From assembly GCF_016757965.1 (NCBI RefSeq), contig NZ_JAEKIW010000008.1, positions 62,001-126,000 on the forward strand: 64,000 bases of DNA, given 5' to 3'. A program made the translations under genes and the position numbers. Source of the DNA: Archaeoglobus neptunius (GTDB lineage: Archaea; Halobacteriota; Archaeoglobi; Archaeoglobales; Archaeoglobaceae). Shown here piece by piece: positions 60,673 through 64,000 of this stretch. The notes beneath the pieces were generated by a model. It was not told where the DNA came from, made no database searches, and was given only the letters and a program-made list of their open reading frames with translations. Position 1 is the stretch's first letter. Each line of letters begins with the position of its first letter.

Positions 60673-62913
60673 ATGTTCAAAATCACGGTTAGGGGGACAG
60701 TTCAGGGCGTCGGCTTTCGTCCTTTTGTCCACAGAATTGCATTGAATCTTGGACTCCGTGGTTACGTCAAAAACACGGGCGATGGATCGGTTGAGATTGT
60801 GGTGGACAGAGATCCGGATTCACTGATAAGGATGCTGAGAGACAGGACTCCGCCGGCGGTTAAAATTGATGATGTGGTGGTTACGAAAATTAACTGTCCT
60901 CTTCCGGAATCGTTTGAGATACTCCCGAGTGGAGGGAAAAGCACCCTTTCTCTACCACCGCCGGACATGGCTGTTTGTGGGAACTGTCTCAAAGAACTTT
61001 TCAGCCAAAAAGACAGGAGGTACCTTTATCCGTTCATATCATGCACCGATTGCGGAGCGAGATTTTCAATTGTGGAAAATCTACCATTCGACAGAGAAAA
61101 TACAAGCCTCAGAGAATTTCCGATGTGTGAAGAATGCAGAGGTGAGTATAAAAACGTGAACGACAGAAGGTACTATGCCCAGACAATTGCGTGCGGAAGC
61201 TGTGGTCCGAATTATCGATTTATGGGTAGAAATGGGGAGAGAGGTGGAATAGAGGAAGCTTCTGAAGCCATCGAGAGTGGAGAGATAATAGCGATCAAGG
61301 GCATTGGTGGATACCATATTGCCTGTCTGACGGAGGACGAAACCGTGGCAGAGCTCAGAAGAATCCTGAAAAGGCCGCAGCAGCCCTTTGCCGTAATGGC
61401 CAGAAACATTAACGCAATTGAAAGCGTTTCCATAGTTGGTGAGGATGAGAGAGATGAGCTGAGCAGCATCGAAAGGCCAATCGTCGTCCTGAGAAAAAAA
61501 GAGCCTGAGATCTTTAAAGAGGTGGCGCCGGGACTTGATACTGTTGGAATGATGCTCCCCTATGCTCCCGTGCATTATCTACTTTTCTCAAACATGAAAG
61601 TCGATTTTATGGTTATGACTTCGGCAAATCTTCCTGGAGAGCCCATGTATATCGATGAGGGCGTATTCAATCTTGATCTGGACGGTTATTTGGTTCACAA
61701 TCTGAAGATTTCAAACAGAGTCGATGATTCCGTTGTCAAGTTCTGCGCAGGAACCAGAATGATTGTGAGGAGGTCGAGAGGATTTGTGCCAAAGGCCCTG
61801 AATATGGATGTTAAGGGTTATGCTCTGGCTGTGGGGGCAGAGCTTTACAACTCCATAGCAGTTCTGAGAGAGGGAAAAGCTGTTGTGTCGCAGTATATTG
61901 GCAATACGTATAACTTCAAAACTTACAGCGAATTTTTCAAAAAAACCGTTGATTTCTTCCTGAGGTTTTTTAGGATGAAGGAAGTCGATAATGTGGTTTC
62001 GGACATGCACCCTCTCTTCAACACCACCATGTTTGCTGAAAAGCTCGCTGAAAAACTCAACGCAAGGCATATCCGAGTTCAGCACCATTTTTCCCATGCT
62101 CTCTCGGTAATGGCCGAAAAGAAGCTATCAAATGCCGTTGCAATTGCAGTTGATGGAGTTGGTTACGGTATGGATGGCAGCGTGTGGGGTGGAGAGGTTC
62201 TGTACATCGATATTGAGGGAGGAGAGTTCAGAAGGGTTGGCAGACTGGAGAGCTTTGAGCTGATTGGGGGTGATGCAGCAACAATGAGACCTGTAAGAAT
62301 ACTTGTATCTCTTCTTTCAGAGAGGCCTGAACTTCTTGATCATTACTCCAGGTACGAAGATGTGCACTCACTCCTCAAACTTCTCCCGTATGCCGTAAAG
62401 ACCACCTCGGCTGGCAGATTTCTGGATGCCGCATCCGCAATGCTTGAGATATGTACAGAACGCACTTATGAAGGCGAACCGGCAATGAAACTTGAGGCTG
62501 CAGCCGAAAAATACGATCTTGGGGTTGAGGTGGAAGTAGACACGGCAGTTGAGAGGGCCAAGTTCGAAACCCCCTTCAAACCGGAGGGCAGAAGTGGGAA
62601 GGTCAGGGTTCTGAAGGTAAGGGATTTTTTTGGAGAATGCACGGAAAGATACCTAAGGGGGGAGAAAAGGAGTAAAATAGCCTATGAAATCTTCGCTTAT
62701 CTGGCCTCCGGATTTGCCACCATAGCTGCTGAGTTTGCCGTTGACTGTCCTGTAATCGTTTGCGGAGGGGTTGCCTACAACCGCCACTTCACGGAAATAC
62801 TGAAAAGGGAACTACCGGACATCATTGTTCCGTCAGCATTCCCGGCGGGGGATAATGGTATAAGTATCGGGCAGCTTTACTCGCTCAAAATTCTGGAGGG
62901 AGATGATGATTAG
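60673..62913 (+). CDS. hypF: Carbamoyltransferase HypF
   Basis: A 746-residue four-part enzyme: N-terminal acylphosphatase (GTVQGVGFRPFVHRIA, residues 1-90), a zinc-finger region (CGNCLKE, CTDCGARF, CEEC, CGSCGPNY), a YrdC-like domain (AIKGIGGYHIACL, KRPQQPFAVMARN) and a Kae1-like domain (IAVDGVGYGMDGSVWGGEVL). It makes the thiocarbamate precursor of cyanide with HypE. The usual VxHHHAH motif reads VQHHFSHALS, keeping H-H-x2-H. Confidence 0.93.
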   Translation: MFKITVRGTVQGVGFRPFVHRIALNLGLRGYVKNTGDGSVEIVVDRDPDSLIRMLRDRTPPAVKIDDVVVTKINCPLPESFEILPSGGKSTLSLPPPDMAVCGNCLKELFSQKDRRYLYPFISCTDCGARFSIVENLPFDRENTSLREFPMCEECRGEYKNVNDRRYYAQTIACGSCGPNYRFMGRNGERGGIEEASEAIESGEIIAIKGIGGYHIACLTEDETVAELRRILKRPQQPFAVMARNINAIESVSIVGEDERDELSSIERPIVVLRKKEPEIFKEVAPGLDTVGMMLPYAPVHYLLFSNMKVDFMVMTSANLPGEPMYIDEGVFNLDLDGYLVHNLKISNRVDDSVVKFCAGTRMIVRRSRGFVPKALNMDVKGYALAVGAELYNSIAVLREGKAVVSQYIGNTYNFKTYSEFFKKTVDFFLRFFRMKEVDNVVSDMHPLFNTTMFAEKLAEKLNARHIRVQHHFSHALSVMAEKKLSNAVAIAVDGVGYGMDGSVWGGEVLYIDIEGGEFRRVGRLESFELIGGDAATMRPVRILVSLLSERPELLDHYSRYEDVHSLLKLLPYAVKTTSAGRFLDAASAMLEICTERTYEGEPAMKLEAAAEKYDLGVEVEVDTAVERAKFETPFKPEGRSGKVRVLKVRDFFGECTERYLRGEKRSKIAYEIFAYLASGFATIAAEFAVDCPVIVCGGVAYNRHFTEILKRELPDIIVPSAFPAGDNGISIGQLYSLKILEGDDD

Positions 62914-63934
62914 GAAGGAGGATGGGGCTGGAGGAAGATACATGAATGAATTTCTGAGGAAACACGTGTTTTCAAAGATCAATTCAAGAGTATGTGAGAT
63001 AGAACTTGCCGAAATGGAGGATTCCGCAGATTTCAACGAAACCTCTGTCTTAACAACGGACTCGTATGTGGTGGACCCACCAGTTTTTCCCGGGGGTAGC
63101 ATAGGAAGTCTGGCAATTTTCGGGACCTGCAATGATCTCGCCGTGGTTGGAGCCGAGCCGAAGTTCATGTCTCTTGCTCTGGTTATTCAGGATGGATTCT
63201 CAACAGAAATTTTTGACAGAATCATGAGTGACATCAGTGATGCGTGCGGTAAAGTGGGTGTGAGCATAATAACCGGGGACACAAAGGTCGTTGAGGCGAA
63301 TGTTGGAATAATCGCAAATACGTCAGGGATAGGGATGAGAAACCCGTTCTTGGATAAGAATCTTGAAGTACTGAGAAGCTATCGAGAGTACCCGTTCACA
63401 TGGGTTCGGGATAGGGGGCTCGGAAATGGAGATGCGGTGATACTCAGCGGGAGCATAGCCGAACACGGTTCGGCCATCATGGCCAGGAGAATTGGTTTCG
63501 ATCATGGTATTCAGTCTGACGTTTTTCCAGTCTGGACCTTTGTGAAGGAGGCTCTGAGTACCGGCGGTATTTCGGCGATGAAAGACCCAACGAGAGGAGG
63601 GGTGGCAGCCGCACTTAATGAGATGGCGGAAAAGAGCGGTGTGGGGATAAAGGTTTACGAGGATAGAATCCCGATAAAGGATGAAGTAAAGAGTTTCTGT
63701 GAGCTGCTGGGACTCGATCCGCTGACCATGGCCAACGAGGGAAAGGTTGTTTTTGGTGTTATTCCAGAGATGGCTGATGACATTCTTAAAGCTCTGAAAA
63801 AAGCAGGGCAAAAGGATGCTGAAATAATCGGTTACGCTACAGATGAGTTCAGAGAGGTCGTTCTTGAAACTTCTGCCGGGACGAGTAGGGTTGTACCGCA
63901 ACCCGTTTCGGATCCAATTCCGAGGGTCTGCTAG
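62903..63934 (+). CDS. hypE: Hydrogenase maturation factor HypE
   Basis: A 343-residue PurM-like protein with VLTTDSYVVDPPVFPGGSIGSLAIFGTCNDLAVVGAEPKF, ITGDTKVVE, MKDPTRGGVAAALNEMA and the C-terminal PIPRVC, whose last cysteine is converted to thiocyanate by HypF-carried carbamoyl. The start overlaps hypF by 11 bp; ATGs at 62903 and 62906 are equally possible. The 66 bases to the window edge end in a TATA-like TAAAAATTTTAAAC, presumably for the next gene. Confidence 0.94.
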   Translation: MMIRKEDGAGGRYMNEFLRKHVFSKINSRVCEIELAEMEDSADFNETSVLTTDSYVVDPPVFPGGSIGSLAIFGTCNDLAVVGAEPKFMSLALVIQDGFSTEIFDRIMSDISDACGKVGVSIITGDTKVVEANVGIIANTSGIGMRNPFLDKNLEVLRSYREYPFTWVRDRGLGNGDAVILSGSIAEHGSAIMARRIGFDHGIQSDVFPVWTFVKEALSTGGISAMKDPTRGGVAAALNEMAEKSGVGIKVYEDRIPIKDEVKSFCELLGLDPLTMANEGKVVFGVIPEMADDILKALKKAGQKDAEIIGYATDEFREVVLETSAGTSRVVPQPVSDPIPRVC

Positions 63935-64000
63935 TCCATCTTAAATGGTCTAAAAATTTTAAACATGTTTCCTGAAAACAGTTAGGGCTCTCTCGGCAGA

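Noticed and set aside
1-64000. CRISPR arrays, insertion sequences, rRNA genes and replication origins
   Set aside because: No spaced identical repeats of CRISPR type, no transposase-like frames, no rRNA segments and no Orc1/Cdc6 gene or origin boxes were seen. The 20-bp array at 30042 has no spacers and is too short for a CRISPR.

Overview
The window is a gene-dense stretch of an archaeal chromosome, most likely from a hyperthermophilic member of the Archaeoglobales (Archaeoglobus, Ferroglobus or Geoglobus). The reasons are the archaeal ribosomal stalk genes L1-L10-L12 followed by a histone and a cupin-type phosphoglucose isomerase; a Hel308 helicase, archaeal Trm10, NreA and a CTP-dependent riboflavin kinase; many genes for acyl-CoA oxidation; and a cytochrome-b-linked NiFe hydrogenase beside an Mvh/Hdr complex. 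The gene order from the L1 operon onward and in the hydrogenase block agrees with what I remember of A. fulgidus, but I could not search. Promoters look archaeal: TATA boxes lie about 24-30 bp before many start codons (leaderless transcripts), and genes inside operons carry GGAGGTGA-type ribosome sites.

Layout. 1-7.2 kb (+): thiolase end, two DUF35/OB-fold partner proteins, acyl-CoA dehydrogenase, enoyl-CoA hydratase and a complete branched-chain-amino-acid-type ABC importer in one operon. 7.2-11.4 kb: NreA repair protein, radical SAM enzyme, ClC-CBS chloride transporter, small membrane protein. 11.4-18.3 kb (-): MaoC hydratase, two AMP-forming acyl-CoA synthetases and two class III CoA-transferases. 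18.4-22.8 kb: exonuclease and cNMP/CBS/nucleotidyltransferase signalling protein, divergent from a two-gene sodium:solute symporter. 22.9-30.0 kb (-): tRNA-Lys, Hel308, a hydroxyacyl-CoA dehydrogenase/hydratase fusion, a GlpA-like oxidoreductase pair and a winged-helix regulator. 30.0-34.2 kb: an operator-like array, an unknown Cys-rich protein, an Mrp ATPase, acetoacetate decarboxylase, nitroreductase, metallo-beta-lactamase and HisH. 34.2-38.6 kb: ribosomal stalk operon, histone, PGI, Trm10. 38.7-46.3 kb: a second symporter with a 34-residue companion, DMT exporter, HD hydrolase, radical SAM plus MoaD-like pair, a secreted protein next to a frameshifted pseudogene, and riboflavin genes. 46.4-47.8 kb: an unknown two-gene operon behind a large inverted repeat, then a small winged-helix protein.

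47.8-63.9 kb is the centrepiece: a membrane-bound Tat-exported NiFe hydrogenase with cytochrome b and its own peptidase; hdrA-hdrC-hdrB-mvhD-mvhG-mvhA with a second peptidase; then all six maturation genes, hypDCBA (-) and hypFE (+), diverging from a 49-bp spacer. This one locus could supply H2 oxidation to both the quinone pool and an electron-bifurcating cytoplasmic complex, together with everything needed to build the NiFe(CN)2CO sites.

The least explained items are four palindromes at exact 20-bp spacing (30042-30118), the 13-bp perfect inverted repeat framing a promoter (46466-46526) with its unknown operon, the palindromic TATA apparently shared by hypA and hypF, and two tiny membrane-protein reading frames (38669-38773 and 51699-51770).
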